Shown here piece by piece: positions 34,982-43,559 of a stretch of 64,000 nucleotides of DNA; positions within the stretch are counted from its first letter, which is position 1; each line of letters starts with the position of its first letter. The position numbers and the translations under genes were made by a program. The notes below the pieces were generated by a model that was given only the letters and a program-made list of their open reading frames with translations, ran no database searches and was not told where the DNA came from. The stretch lies in NCBI GenBank assembly GCA_036501665.1, contig DASXZW010000063.1, positions 83,503 to 147,502 on the forward strand. Direction: 5' to 3'. This DNA comes from DATAUD01 sp036501665. Lineage in GTDB: Bacteria; Verrucomicrobiota; Verrucomicrobiia; Limisphaerales; Palsa-1400.

Positions 34982-36928
34982 CTATCTGGGCAATGCAAAG
35001 GCAACCAGCGCATCGCTCTGCGGTTCCTCGGAGACATGCGAATGCCCGCCGGCGGCGATCACGAGAAATTGTCGGCCATTGTCGCGTGTCATGTAAGTCA
35101 TCGGAGTGGCCGCGCCGCTGGCGGGAAGAGGCGATTTCCAGAGTTCCTTGCCCGTCTCGACGTCGAACGCGCGGATGAACGAGTCCACTGTTCCAGCGAT
35201 GAAAACCAATCCTCCAGCGGTGACAATGGGGCCGCCCAAACTAATTGCACCGGTGGGCACTCCGCTATGCGCGCCGCCGAAGTCTTGCATTGAACCGAGA
35301 GGAACCTGCCATCGGATAGTGCCATTGGCCAGGTCCACGGACGTGAGCATACCCCACGGCGGCGGCGAGCACGGAAGATGGGATGGCTCTTGAAGAAAGT
35401 TGCGGAAAAGCCCATAGGGAGCGCCGGTTTGTTCCGTGTATGCGCCGTCTTCCGTTGGGTGACGCGCCGAATTCTCATATTCCGCGCGGGGAACCAGCGT
35501 GACCTTGGCAGCGATGTTATTGACATTTACCAGCAGCAAATTGCGCTGCGGATCAAACGCGGAGCCGCTCCAATTCATCCCGCCGACGTTCCCAGGGATG
35601 ACCAGAGTGCCGCCCAAGCTGGGAGGAGTAAAAATCCCTTCGTTCCGCAGCGCTTGCAGGCGTTTTTTGCACGCTTCGCATTCAGCGGCGCTGACGCCCC
35701 ATGCCGCGTCGGCGGAAAGTTTTTGTGGCACAAGGGCAGGCGGCGCCAACGGAAACGGCTGCGTTGCCGACGTTACTTCGCCGGGCACATCACTTTGCGG
35801 CACCGGTCGTTCTTCAATGGGAAAAAATGGTTGACCGGTGTCGCGGTTGAGGACGTAGAGAAATCCCGTCTTGTTTCCCTGAATGACAACCGGAACGTCG
35901 CGCCCATTCCGCTTCAAGGTGGCCAGCAGCGGCGGCGATGCGCTGTCGTAATCCCACAAATCGTGATGCACAAGCTGGAATCCCCACGCGACTTCTCCCG
36001 TTTCAGCGCGCAAAGCGACAATTGAGTTCGCCCATTTATTGTCACCCGGACGCAGTCCGCCGTAATAATCCGGGCTGGCGCTGCCGGTGGGAACGAAAAT
36101 CAAATGCCGCTCAAGATCAACCGCCATGATTGTCCACGCGTTGCCCGCGCCAGTCCGCCAATTTTTTGCGGGAGGCTTGGCATTGGGCGGGATCGGCTCC
36201 CAACTCCACCGCAATTTGCCCGATCGTACATCAAACGCCCGCACAACTCCGCTCGGCATATCGACCCTCGAATTGTCATCAATCGACGAACCAACCACAA
36301 CGAGGTCGTCAATGATAGTCGGAGGCGAGGTCATATGATACTGGCCAGGAATGTAGCGGGCGACATTTCTAAGGCTCACCTGACCGTCAACACCAAAATC
36401 GGAACAGGGAGCGCCGGTCGCCGCATCCACGGCGACCAAACGGGCATCAAGCGTCGCTTCAAAAACGCGGCGGTGAATCGAGCCGGCGCTTTTCGTCGCG
36501 CCGGGAGCAGGCCAAATCGCGACGCCGCGATTGATCAGCCCGTCGCCGTAATTCCACGTCAATTCTGTTTTCGGATCGAAAGCCCATCGCTGCGCGCCCG
36601 TTTCGGGATCCAGCGCGATGATGCGGTTGAACGGCGTCGTCAAATACAACGTTCCGTCGATCAAAAGCGGCGTGGTTTCAAAGCCGCTCCGCTTCATTTT
36701 GCCTCGGCCATCGGAGATGTCGCCGGTATGAAAAGTCCAGGCGACTTTGAGTTGCGTCACGTTTTCACGATTGATCTGCGTCAACGGCGAATAACGCATT
36801 CCTCCGCCGTCGTGCCCGTAATACGGCCAGTCGTCAGCCTTCGAATTGGCGGCGGCGGTTGCTCCGGATATGGCCAGGGCAAAGAAAGCGACCCAAATGC
36901 TGAGGCTTTTGGGAACGCGCTTCATCAC
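34982..36928 (-). CDS. secreted PQQ-dependent dehydrogenase
   Basis: A 648-residue periplasmic quinoprotein with a signal peptide (~1-26). Propeller blades carry tryptophan-docking repeats: D-W-P-Y-Y-G-H-D-G, L-K-V-A-W-T-F-H-T-G-D, E-T-T-P-L-L-I-D-G-T-L-Y, L-D-P-E-T-G-A-Q-R-W and V-E-T-G-K-E-L-W-K. It resembles the membrane-anchor-less glucose/alcohol dehydrogenases of the mGDH type, which oxidise sugars or alcohols and pass electrons to the respiratory chain. No C-terminal cytochrome c motif is present. It starts 27 bases downstream of a Gfo/Idh/MocA gene, so cotranscription is likely. PQQ synthesis genes are not in the window. Confidence 0.86.
   Translation of the reverse strand: MMKRVPKSLSIWVAFFALAISGATAAANSKADDWPYYGHDGGGMRYSPLTQINRENVTQLKVAWTFHTGDISDGRGKMKRSGFETTPLLIDGTLYLTTPFNRIIALDPETGAQRWAFDPKTELTWNYGDGLINRGVAIWPAPGATKSAGSIHRRVFEATLDARLVAVDAATGAPCSDFGVDGQVSLRNVARYIPGQYHMTSPPTIIDDLVVVGSSIDDNSRVDMPSGVVRAFDVRSGKLRWSWEPIPPNAKPPAKNWRTGAGNAWTIMAVDLERHLIFVPTGSASPDYYGGLRPGDNKWANSIVALRAETGEVAWGFQLVHHDLWDYDSASPPLLATLKRNGRDVPVVIQGNKTGFLYVLNRDTGQPFFPIEERPVPQSDVPGEVTSATQPFPLAPPALVPQKLSADAAWGVSAAECEACKKRLQALRNEGIFTPPSLGGTLVIPGNVGGMNWSGSAFDPQRNLLLVNVNNIAAKVTLVPRAEYENSARHPTEDGAYTEQTGAPYGLFRNFLQEPSHLPCSPPPWGMLTSVDLANGTIRWQVPLGSMQDFGGAHSGVPTGAISLGGPIVTAGGLVFIAGTVDSFIRAFDVETGKELWKSPLPASGAATPMTYMTRDNGRQFLVIAAGGHSHVSEEPQSDALVAFALPR
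34989..35042 (-). repeat. 3' end of quinoprotein gene, partner of the relic repeat
   Basis: The intact member of the 54-base direct repeat pair with 34192-34245. It is the natural end of the quinoprotein coding sequence. The layout resembles a gene 3' end used as an insertion site and copied on the far side of the inserted DNA. Confidence 0.7.
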
Positions 36929-36955
36929 GACCCTGGCTATAACTTCATTAACGTC

Positions 36956-38392
36956 TCAAGCCTTCCAGCCGTTGCGGTTGTGTCTTTTCACATACTGCGC
37001 GGCCTCGGGGCAATTGGGAGATTTCATATGCTTGCCGTCCCACTCCATCGCCTTGCCGGTTCCGACGCGCAACGCGACGCAGCCGAGCAAAATGATTTCC
37101 GTCAACTTCGACGCGATTGCGAAATTCGAATACGCCGGAGTGCCGTCGCGCATCATGCGGAACCATTCTTCATTATGGGCAGGAACACCGTTTTGGCTTG
37201 GCGCGCGCGGAATCGATTCCGGGACAGTCTTGGTAAAGGAATGTTGATCCGTCGCCGTATAGCTGCTCTCGTTTTTGAGCATGACAATGGACTTTGAAGT
37301 ATCCGAGTCAGGCGAGAAAAATTTCCCTTCGTCGCCAATAAGGAGGACGCCTTCTGGAATTTTGTCGAAAACCTCCTGCACATCTTTGGTCAATTCAGGC
37401 CGGGGACGCAACGGCGGCATGTTAGGATCGTCGGGGTTGCCGTCATACCACCAGAATTTCAACGGCGGCAATCCTTCGCGCTCGGGAAATTCAAAACGAA
37501 TGCGCGACCGCTTCGGATAAGTCTCCGGGAATTGCTGCGACGTCTCTTCGCATTCCACAACCGTCGGATAACCGAGCTTCAACGCGCGAAAAGGCATGTT
37601 GACCATGTGGCAGGCCATGTCGCCAAGCGCGCCTGTGCCGAAATCGTGCCAGCCGCGCCAGACGAAATCGTCGTAAATCCCCTTCTTATACGGACGCATT
37701 TGCGCGGGCCCAATCCAGTTGTCCCAGTTCAAAGTCGCCGGCACAGGGTCTTCGCCTTCAGGACGCGCAAACCCTTGCGGCCAGATGGGGCGATTTGTCC
37801 AGACGTGAAGCTCGGTCACGTTTCCGATGAGCCCTGCTTGGATCAACTCCACGGCGCGGCGCAATTTGCTGCTGGCGCTCCCTTGATTTCCCATTTGTGT
37901 CGCGACTTTTTTCTTCGCCGCAAGATCGCGCAAAATGTGGGTCTCGAAAATCGTTTGTGTCAGCGGTTTTTGGCAATAGACATGTTTTCCCTTTTCCATC
38001 GCCAACGCGCTGGCGACTCCGTGGCAGTGGTCAGGAATGGAAACCGTGACGGCGTCGATCGTGTTGCCCATCTGGTCGATCATTTCGCGGAAGTCTCGGA
38101 ACTGTTTCGCGTCCGGGAATTTTTTCGCCTTGTTCTTGAGATGGTTGGAATCCACGTCGCAAAGCGCGGCAATATTCGCGCCGCAATTCGCCGTATCATC
38201 CGTGTCGCTGTCCCCTTTGCCCGCGACGCCGATGCACCCGACGCTGATTTTATCATTGGCGCCAAGGACCCGGCCTACGTAAGGAAAGGACATAATCGCT
38301 GTAGTGGCTGCGCCGAGCCGAATAAATTGGCGGCGCGAAAGTTGAATCGAACTTGCTCGTTTCTCAAGCGGCTGACTGTGGGTGCTTTTCAT
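36956..38392 (-). CDS. exported Gfo/Idh/MocA-family oxidoreductase
   Basis: A 478-residue protein with a Tat-type leader (L-S-R-R-Q-F-I-R-L-G-A-A) and a Rossmann fold starting I-S-V-G-C-I-G-V-A-G-K-G. The family signature is Y-C-Q-K-P-L-T-Q-T near 145 (EKP variant Q-K-P), and D-F-G-T-G-A-L-G-D-M-A-C-H lies near 245. Such secreted dehydrogenases bind NAD(P) tightly and act on sugars or inositols. They are greatly expanded in Verrucomicrobiota and Planctomycetota. It is upstream of the quinoprotein gene in the same direction. Confidence 0.88.
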   Translation of the reverse strand: MKSTHSQPLEKRASSIQLSRRQFIRLGAATTAIMSFPYVGRVLGANDKISVGCIGVAGKGDSDTDDTANCGANIAALCDVDSNHLKNKAKKFPDAKQFRDFREMIDQMGNTIDAVTVSIPDHCHGVASALAMEKGKHVYCQKPLTQTIFETHILRDLAAKKKVATQMGNQGSASSKLRRAVELIQAGLIGNVTELHVWTNRPIWPQGFARPEGEDPVPATLNWDNWIGPAQMRPYKKGIYDDFVWRGWHDFGTGALGDMACHMVNMPFRALKLGYPTVVECEETSQQFPETYPKRSRIRFEFPEREGLPPLKFWWYDGNPDDPNMPPLRPRPELTKDVQEVFDKIPEGVLLIGDEGKFFSPDSDTSKSIVMLKNESSYTATDQHSFTKTVPESIPRAPSQNGVPAHNEEWFRMMRDGTPAYSNFAIASKLTEIILLGCVALRVGTGKAMEWDGKHMKSPNCPEAAQYVKRHNRNGWKA

Positions 38393-38453
38393 ACGTCGAT
38401 ATTGCCGTGTTTTATTCTAAGCGTCAAACCTGTTGGCAAAAATCATGGAGTCT

Positions 38454-39560
38454 TCACGCGGGAAGTCGGCGGACTTTGCCCGGAATTTGCGCAGTCCCGG
38501 TATTTGCCGATTTAACTGCGGCAAAACAAAGCGCGAGGCTGCGGAGGTTTTCGCGAGCGGAATTCGACGGTTCGCGATCTTCTTCAATCGCGCAAAGGAG
38601 TTCGCCCATCGCGCCCCGAAAACCATCGTTGAACCATTTCCCTTCGAGCACCGGTTTGGCGTAACCGCGCGAGGTGTAAAGCGTCAGGTCGTGCGCCGCG
38701 CAGATCGGGCCGCGCGCGCGAATTGTTCCGGCTGAACCTGTGATGCACATAAATTCCCCAGGTGCGACGCGCGAATGGGCATCAAAATTCAAAGTCGCCG
38801 TTCCATTTTCAAATTGAACCCCCGCGCTCGCAATCATCGGCGGCTTTAGTAATTGATCCGGCGCTTTCGCGTTGGCCGCGAAGACTTTCAAAGCTTTGCG
38901 CCCTGAGAAAAAAAGACACGCAAAGTCAAACCAATGAATGCCAAAGTCATAAAGCACAACGTACCGAAGCCGCTCAAACGGCGTCCCGCGAATCCACGTA
39001 TGGTCCCAATTCAAGCTCATCGAAACCGTCTGCACTTCGCCGATCAATCCGGCTTCGATGGCGCGCGCCGCATAACTGGCGTAAGGCGCCCATCGTCCAT
39101 TTTGATTGACAGCAAATTTGCATCCGCGCCTGGCGGCCAGCGCGACCAGTCGTTCGCCAACATTCAATTCAGTTACGAGCGGTTTTTGGCTGAGCACATG
39201 TTTGCCCGCGTTCAACGCGTCCTCGATCACAGCGGCGCGCGGTTCGGGATGCAGCGCGATATCAACGACATCCACGTCATCGCGCTGGAGGAGCGCCCGG
39301 TAATCCGTGTAAATTTCCGCGCGCGGATAAAATTCGTCCCGACGCCGTCGCGCAGTTTCTGCCGTACGGGAACAAAAGGCGACAATGTCCCATCCCGCAG
39401 CGCGATAAGCTTTAAGGTGCGATTCAACAATTCCTCCGCACCCAATTAACCCGATTCGCGGACGATAAGAGCGCGGTTGCGGCGGCTGATAACGCAATCG
39501 CGGCGCGGCGATGACGCGATCCACCGTCTTCGCCGCGAGGGAATAATTGCGTTTCGGCAT
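38454..39560 (-). CDS. Gfo/Idh/MocA-family oxidoreductase
   Basis: A 368-residue cytoplasmic protein. An N-terminal arm of ~33 residues precedes R-I-G-L-I-G-C-G-G-I-V-E-S-H (nucleotide binding). S-Q-K-P-L-V-T-E near 125 is the EKP-type motif, and Y-D-F-G-I-H-W-F-D near 205 carries the catalytic His of the family. It follows the next Gfo/Idh/MocA gene by six bases, so both are made from one transcript. A sugar or uronate dehydrogenase role is expected, with substrate unknown. Confidence 0.88.
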   Translation of the reverse strand: MPKRNYSLAAKTVDRVIAAPRLRYQPPQPRSYRPRIGLIGCGGIVESHLKAYRAAGWDIVAFCSRTAETARRRRDEFYPRAEIYTDYRALLQRDDVDVVDIALHPEPRAAVIEDALNAGKHVLSQKPLVTELNVGERLVALAARRGCKFAVNQNGRWAPYASYAARAIEAGLIGEVQTVSMSLNWDHTWIRGTPFERLRYVVLYDFGIHWFDFACLFFSGRKALKVFAANAKAPDQLLKPPMIASAGVQFENGTATLNFDAHSRVAPGEFMCITGSAGTIRARGPICAAHDLTLYTSRGYAKPVLEGKWFNDGFRGAMGELLCAIEEDREPSNSARENLRSLALCFAAVKSANTGTAQIPGKVRRLPA

Positions 39561-39566
39561 GGCCGC

Positions 39567-40634
39567 TCAACCGACGAGTTTCACCGTTTTTTTCAGGCGC
39601 GCGCTCAGCATCGCGCTGTCAACAATCTGTTGGCCGATGCGCGAAATCGCCGGCGAAAGAGGCCCTTCCGGCGCGCGTTCGCGTTTTAGGCAATCAATAA
39701 AATACTGCACCGCATTTTCATACGGCGGTTTCAGCACAGGCGCCTCGACATTCTGCCCTTCAGGATGTTTGCGGGTTTGCACGCGAACCGTCGGTTCCGC
39801 GTCATAACTGCTGATCGTTCCTTCGGTTCCCTTGAGAACGAAACCGCACTTCGGTTGCGGCTGCAACGTCCACGGGTCCGTGAAAGTTCCCCAGCGCGTT
39901 TCAAATTTGGAAAGCCCGCTTGCGTAACGCGCAATCGTGATGCTGTGCTCATCGACTTCCAATCCGTTCGGCAGGTCGGTCATGGCAGTGACTTCGAGCG
40001 GCTTTCGACCCTCGTTATACCACGTTCCCAGCGTCGTCCCGTAGCCGAGATAATCCAACAGCGACCCGCCTCCCTTCGCCTTCTTGTAAAACCAGCTCGC
40101 GCGTTTTCTTGCGGGCGTCGGCAGCAATTCGATCTTGTCTGCCGTGTGCCAAAGCGGCCCGCGATTGCCGCCGTAATAATGCGCTTCCTGCAAGTCGCCG
40201 ATGCGTCCCTCCATCAGCAAACGATACGCCGTCGCGTGGCTCGGATACCAACGCAGCGGCCAATTGATCGCCAGCATCAGCTTGTGCCGTTTCGCCGCTG
40301 CGATCATCCGATCCGCCTCCGCCACCGAGGAGGCAAACGGCTTCTCAAGCAAAATATGAACACCGTGTGACGCAACGCGTTCCACGTAATCGGCGTGCCG
40401 GCTCGTCGCGGGGCAAAGGATGACAAAATCCGGTCGCGATTTTTCGAGGCATTCCTCGACATTGGAAAAAACGCGGTCCTCGGGAATCTTGAAGTTGTTG
40501 ATCGACATTTCCATCCGGCAGGGATCTTCGTCGCAGATGCCGACGATCTCGGTGTTCGGATGGTTGAAGCCCATCCGCAACAAATCGCCCATGTGAAAGT
40601 GATCAAAATTAATTCCGGCAATACGCATTTTCAT
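39567..40634 (-). CDS. Gfo/Idh/MocA-family oxidoreductase, divergent N-terminus
   Basis: A 355-residue protein. Instead of a G-x-G-x-x-G loop, the first strand reads R-I-A-G-I-N-F-D-H-F-H-M-G-D, a known variant in which the cofactor loop is altered. L-L-E-K-P-F-A-S-S near 95 is the intact EKP motif, and G-G-S-L-L-D-Y-L-G-Y-G near 190 occupies the usual D-x-G-x-H position without the His. It is the third of four genes apparently transcribed from 42564 leftward. Confidence 0.84.
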   Translation of the reverse strand: MKMRIAGINFDHFHMGDLLRMGFNHPNTEIVGICDEDPCRMEMSINNFKIPEDRVFSNVEECLEKSRPDFVILCPATSRHADYVERVASHGVHILLEKPFASSVAEADRMIAAAKRHKLMLAINWPLRWYPSHATAYRLLMEGRIGDLQEAHYYGGNRGPLWHTADKIELLPTPARKRASWFYKKAKGGGSLLDYLGYGTTLGTWYNEGRKPLEVTAMTDLPNGLEVDEHSITIARYASGLSKFETRWGTFTDPWTLQPQPKCGFVLKGTEGTISSYDAEPTVRVQTRKHPEGQNVEAPVLKPPYENAVQYFIDCLKRERAPEGPLSPAISRIGQQIVDSAMLSARLKKTVKLVG

Positions 40635-40675
40635 AAATATATTGGACTCAAATTTGAAAGTTCATTGGAGTCGAA

Positions 40676-41509
40676 TTACAAGTCCATCCCCTCTCCATTT
40701 TGCAGCACGCGATAATTTTGGCCCAACCGGCGGCATTCGGCGACGAATTCATCCGGCGACGCGGTGTTGAATTCAAACATGTCAAAATGATGCGGCACGG
40801 CGACGCGAGCCCCGATTTGCCGCGCGAGTTGCGCCGCTTCGCGCCCGTTGAGATTTCCCGCGACACGCCGTTCCGGTCGATTTCCATTAATCGGCACCAG
40901 CGCGATGTCCGGCTTGAACGGTGCGAGCGCTGAAACAAGACCGTCGTGCATCAGAGTGTCCCCGCTGTGATAAATCGTCAGCCCGCCAACCCGCGCCACA
41001 TATCCGAGAAAACGACAGCGCCCATGCTCATCGCGCTCGACGGTATTGTGCGCGGCGGGAATGCCATGAAACTCAACGCCCCCCACCGTGACGTGCTCGC
41101 CCGAAACTAATTCGATCAGCGACACCTTCGGTTTCTCGAGGCGTTCCACGACAAGATCGCGGTTGGCGCGCGGGATGAGAAATTTCACCTTCGGATTCGC
41201 CGCGAACATCGGCAGCAGCGTTTCAGCGTCAAGATGGTCCGTGTGATTATGCGAGGAGGTGATGATGTCGATGCCCGTCAATTCTCCGCCGCTGACGACC
41301 CGTTCAGTGATGCGCGTATGGGGCTTATCGGTGGTCGCGTATTTGTGCGTCAACGAATCGGAGAGGTACGGGTCGAAAACCACGGTCGCAGTTTTTGTGT
41401 AAAGTAGAAAACCGCTTTGCCCCAGCCACCATAAGTAGGGCCGCCCATCAGCCCGGACGCGATCGACGTCGGCCAGGAACGCCGCGTCTTTTTGAAAGGC
41501 CCGTTTCAT
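40676..41509 (-). CDS. UlaG-like MBL-fold hydrolase
   Basis: A 277-residue protein from ATG 41509; the longer open frame reaches into the upstream gene and is not used. It has the metal motif S-H-N-H-T-D-H-L-D (H-x-H-x-D-H) near 88, a His in I-P-A-A-H-N-T-V near 150, Y-H-S-G-D-T near 180, and P-H-H-F-D-M near 240. The G-Q-S-G-F-L-L opening is typical of the L-ascorbate-6-phosphate lactonase (UlaG) branch. A lactonase or phosphodiesterase role in a sugar-acid pathway is inferred from the dehydrogenases next to it. The start is 12 bases after the MetE-core stop. Confidence 0.85.
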   Translation of the reverse strand: MKRAFQKDAAFLADVDRVRADGRPYLWWLGQSGFLLYTKTATVVFDPYLSDSLTHKYATTDKPHTRITERVVSGGELTGIDIITSSHNHTDHLDAETLLPMFAANPKVKFLIPRANRDLVVERLEKPKVSLIELVSGEHVTVGGVEFHGIPAAHNTVERDEHGRCRFLGYVARVGGLTIYHSGDTLMHDGLVSALAPFKPDIALVPINGNRPERRVAGNLNGREAAQLARQIGARVAVPHHFDMFEFNTASPDEFVAECRRLGQNYRVLQNGEGMDL

Positions 41510-41520
41510 TGCATGTAAAT

Positions 41521-42564
41521 TTAAATTTTCCCCCGCACTTGTTTGACCCCTTTGACCATGTTCGCCAATTTCTCGCGGGCCGCCCAGCGAGCCGTTTGGC
41601 TCAGCCCGCAATCGGGCGCGAATACGAGTCTTTCCGGCGGCGCGTATTTCAAGCAAAGCCGAACGCGATCAGCGATGTCGTTCGGCGTTTCGATGTAATA
41701 ACTCTTCACATCAACGATGCCGACCGCCGCGTCCATTCTCTCGGCGATTCTCGAAATAATTTCAATCTCCGCAAATTCCCGGCTGGCCATTTCGACATGC
41801 ATTTCGTCGCACTTGAAATCCAGAAATGCCGGGAACATCGGCGCGACTTTACGCGGCCCGACAGCGCGCCCCTTGTAGTTTCCGAAGCAAAGGTGCGTGC
41901 AAACGCGCGTCCGTCCGACAACCGATTCAACGGTGCGATTGAAAATGTCCACGAACCGTTTTGGGTCCTCGCGATACGCGTAACAACTCATCGAAGGCTC
42001 ATCGACGCTGATCTCGGCGCAACCGGCGGCGACGAGGTCTTCAAGTTCCTTGCGCACGACGGGAAGCAGCGCTTCTGTCAAAGCCCAGCGATCCGGGTAT
42101 TGTTTGTTGACAATCAAGCGCCCGCTCAACGTGTAAGGTCCCGGCACGCTCGCCTTGAGCGTTGCGCCGGACGAATAATTGCCCGCGGTGAAAATTCGTT
42201 GCAGCCGCTTGTATTCTTCGACCGCGCCCAATCCTCGCGGCGCTCGCAACTCGCCGACGACCCGGTGTTTCCCCCGTTGATCGTGTGCCGGCGGCCCAAA
42301 ATGCCTTGGAGCGGCAGACTCCAGTTCGATGCCCTCAAAGTGTCCGTAAAACGAAAGATTGAAATCGAGGCGTGTTTGCTCGCCATCCGTGACAACGTCA
42401 AGTCCTGCGGCAGTTTGATCGTGCAACGCCGCAATGACGGCGTCGTCCTGTACTTCAGCTTGGTCCGCCGAACCGAATTGACCCAAATGCTGACACGCAA
42501 ATTCCAGCCATCCCGGAAACGGGTAACTGCCAATGACCGAAGTGCGAAGAGGACAGGATTTCAT
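41521..42564 (-). CDS. core-MetE-type methyltransferase (cobalamin-independent Met synthase C-domain family)
   Basis: A 347-residue single-barrel protein matching the C-terminal catalytic half of MetE. It shows the opening T-S-V-I-G-S-Y-P, D-G-E-Q-T-R near 62, V-P-G-P-Y-T-L near 140, D-E-P-S-M near 195, and zinc ligands in T-H-L-C-F-G-N near 230 and A-P-D-C-G-L-S-Q near 318. Stand-alone forms transfer methyl groups to homocysteine or act on other thiols and C-S compounds. It is the first gene of the leftward run with the MBL and Gfo/Idh/MocA genes, an unusual partnership that hints at catabolism rather than methionine synthesis. Confidence 0.82.
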   Translation of the reverse strand: MKSCPLRTSVIGSYPFPGWLEFACQHLGQFGSADQAEVQDDAVIAALHDQTAAGLDVVTDGEQTRLDFNLSFYGHFEGIELESAAPRHFGPPAHDQRGKHRVVGELRAPRGLGAVEEYKRLQRIFTAGNYSSGATLKASVPGPYTLSGRLIVNKQYPDRWALTEALLPVVRKELEDLVAAGCAEISVDEPSMSCYAYREDPKRFVDIFNRTVESVVGRTRVCTHLCFGNYKGRAVGPRKVAPMFPAFLDFKCDEMHVEMASREFAEIEIISRIAERMDAAVGIVDVKSYYIETPNDIADRVRLCLKYAPPERLVFAPDCGLSQTARWAAREKLANMVKGVKQVRGKI

Positions 42565-42620
42565 GTTGTCAAATTTCGATATTTTCTAATTTTGATAGGG
42601 GGGCTTCTACGCCGCCGCAA

Positions 42621-42673
42621 CTTCTCCCTCTCTTCCACAATTTTGTTGTGGAGAGGGCCGGGGAGAGGAGGCT
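42621..42673. repeat. CTTCTCCCTC hairpin repeat, copy 1
   Basis: The element begins CTTCTCCCTCTCTTCCAC, has a CCACAA/TTGTGG hairpin, and continues GGAGAGGGCCGGGGAGAGG. Close copies lie at 45375 and 47954. All three are intergenic and in the carbohydrate region. Confidence 0.75.
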
Positions 42674-42766
42674 CCTCTTTGTTGAGGGAAAAATCGTAGC
42701 GCCGTCGAGATGCCGCGCCCATATTCTTCGAGTCAGACTTCTGCAATCAATTTGCATGACACATTA

Positions 42767-43555
42767 CTAAGTTCCAGACTCCGCATAAAGCCTCGCCATT
42801 CGATGAGCGTGTTCATCGTAAGCCGCCTCAAAAATTTCCTTGGCCCGTTTTTCCCCAACCACCGCTGCGCCGCTCAGAACCTTCGGCGGATGCCCGGCGG
42901 CGGTGAGGCGCGCGGCGACTTCAGCCTTGATCGAATTGACAAGAAGGCATCCGCCGAGGGTCGAACCGGGCGACACAGGAGTGTCAAGACCAGGAATGCT
43001 GACCATTGCGTCGCCAACGGGCGCGCCGGTATCCAGCACAAGATCAGCGAAGTCCTGGAGTTTTTTTCCATCGGGATGACGCGACTTGCTAGCCTCCGAA
43101 TGCGCGCGCGTTATGATCGCGACGACTTTGACCCCTGCTTTGCGAAAACCAGCCGCCATCTCCACCGGCACAAGGTTGCAGCCGCTTGAGGAAATGACAA
43201 GGGCCGAGTCCGTTGGGCGAATCGCAAAATTTCGGAGAATGCGCTCAGCGAGGCCCGGCACGTTTTCCAGAAACATTGCTTGACGCTGCCCGTTTGCGCC
43301 GATGACCAGGTTGTGGAAACTCAGCGAGAGTTCAACAATTGGGTTGAAGCCCGGAAAGGAGCCGTATCGAGGCCACATTTCCTCCACCATGATTCGGCTG
43401 TGTCCCGACCCGAAAACGTGGACCATCCGCCCCGAGAGGATCGTCTGCGCAAACCATTCCGCGGCCTGTTGAATCTGCGGAAGCTGCGCCTCGACCTTGT
43501 CAACAAGACCGCGCGAAAGCTCGAGGTATTTTTGGGCTGGAGAGGAATTGTTCAT
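42767..43555 (-). CDS. SIS-domain sugar isomerase family protein (UPF0309-like)
   Basis: A 262-residue protein from ATG 43555; the frame stays open far upstream only as a shadow of the ROK gene. The SIS fold is shown by V-H-V-F-G-S-G-H-S-R-I near 45, S-A-L-V-I-S-S-S-G-C-N near 122 and V-V-A-I-I-T-R near 150. L-D-T-G-A-P-V-G-D-A-M and P-G-S-T-L are diagnostic of the UPF0309 group, which handles phosphorylated amino sugars. It starts five bases after the ROK gene stop, in the order SDR, ROK, SIS. Confidence 0.86.
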   Translation of the reverse strand: MNNSSPAQKYLELSRGLVDKVEAQLPQIQQAAEWFAQTILSGRMVHVFGSGHSRIMVEEMWPRYGSFPGFNPIVELSLSFHNLVIGANGQRQAMFLENVPGLAERILRNFAIRPTDSALVISSSGCNLVPVEMAAGFRKAGVKVVAIITRAHSEASKSRHPDGKKLQDFADLVLDTGAPVGDAMVSIPGLDTPVSPGSTLGGCLLVNSIKAEVAARLTAAGHPPKVLSGAAVVGEKRAKEIFEAAYDEHAHRMARLYAESGT

Positions 43556-43559
43556 GTGC

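Noticed and set aside
36104..37297. 397-codon plus-strand open frame
   Set aside because: It runs antisense across the ends of the quinoprotein and Gfo/Idh/MocA genes and has no recognisable domain.
41395..42699. 434-codon plus-strand open frame
   Set aside because: Antisense to the MetE-core gene, whose zinc ligands and motifs are intact.
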